Positions 30,377 to 30,448 of a stretch of 30,448 nucleotides of DNA are shown piece after piece. Position 1 is the stretch's first letter. The number at the start of each line of letters is the position of its first letter. Origin of the DNA: Sperchopsis tessellata (lineage: Eukaryota > Arthropoda > Insecta > Coleoptera > Hydrophilidae); assembly GCA_033557685.1 (NCBI GenBank), contig JAWQRN010000378.1:1-30448 (forward strand), written 5' to 3'. The notes under the pieces are model-generated. The model was not told the DNA's origin and ran no database searches. It saw only the letters and a list, made by a program, of their open reading frames with translations. The translations under genes and the position numbers were made by a program.

Positions 30377-30448
30377 CCTCTCACAATATGCTCACCCGCG
30401 ATCTCAAAGCATATATACAAGGAATGAAATATATATTCGTACGTGGAT
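30374..30448 (+). repeat. Second copy of the hammerhead-bearing repeat (partial)
   Basis: 30374-30447 matches 22144-22217 with four mismatches. The window ends about 16 bp before the position where the hammerhead would begin. Sequence left of 30374 does not match 22062-22143, so this copy starts about 80 bp further in than the first one, at a TA run. Confidence 0.85.

Overview
The window is AT-rich eukaryotic DNA with no recognisable host gene. It has no bacterial-style operons or ribosome binding sites and no long intact ORF; almost everything that can be identified is the decayed coding sequence of a transposable element (TE). The mix points to an arthropod, most likely an insect: RTE-, Jockey-, R1- and I-clade non-LTR retrotransposons, Penelope-like elements (PLEs), piggyBac, mariner and other Tc1/IS630-type transposons, and a tRNA-derived SINE. 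A beetle is possible, but I cannot prove the order from sequence alone. Assignments come from protein motifs read by eye across frameshifts and stops, so clade names are provisional.

Layout. 1-410: TA microsatellite and a PLE GIY-YIG endonuclease remnant (-). 1.38-2.24 kb: RTE-like reverse transcriptase (RT) with its 3' end (-). 3.86-5.0 kb: Jockey-like RT (+), ending at a CA/TA microsatellite. 5.76-6.46 kb: PLE RT remnant (-) and a palindromic pair of PLE terminal repeats (pLTRs). 6.99-7.91 kb: second RTE-like RT (-). 8.55-9.69 kb: piggyBac transposase (+). 9.9-11.46 kb: Tc1/IS630-type transposon with ~270-310 bp inverted repeats. 12.34-13.05 kb: mariner with an internal deletion (+). 13.85-15.45 kb: end-to-end Tc1/mariner-type transposon with TIRs and TA flanks. 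15.53-16.48 kb: R1-clade C-terminus (-). 17.23-18.74 kb: PLE with RT and GIY-YIG between inverted pLTRs (+). 18.75-19.2 kb: RTE-like C-terminus (+). 20.56-20.74 kb: solo pLTR. 21.04-23.19 kb: I-clade RT plus RNase H (-), split by a 328-bp insertion. 23.6-24.0 kb: 16-bp minisatellite, running into another RT remnant (-) to 24.67 kb. 25.1-25.4 kb: tRNA-derived SINE (-). 26.54-28.48 kb: piggyBac (-) interrupted by an RT fragment (+). 29.13-29.51 kb: deletion derivative of the 9.9-kb transposon. 30.06-30.17 kb: RTE 3' end (+). 30.37 kb to the window end: second copy of the 22-kb insertion repeat.

The most interesting item is that 328-bp insertion at 22062-22389. It has an 11-bp target duplication and carries what reads as a complete type I hammerhead ribozyme (22233-22276), with every catalytic-core base in place. 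The PLE pLTRs elsewhere in the window hold a related but eroded arrangement, so the insertion may be a PLE-derived or retrozyme-like non-autonomous retroelement.

None of the elements looks autonomous. The least damaged coding stretches are the piggyBac copy at 27.4-28.0 kb, with two stops in about 670 bp, and the 26.9-27.14 kb RT fragment, which is open throughout.
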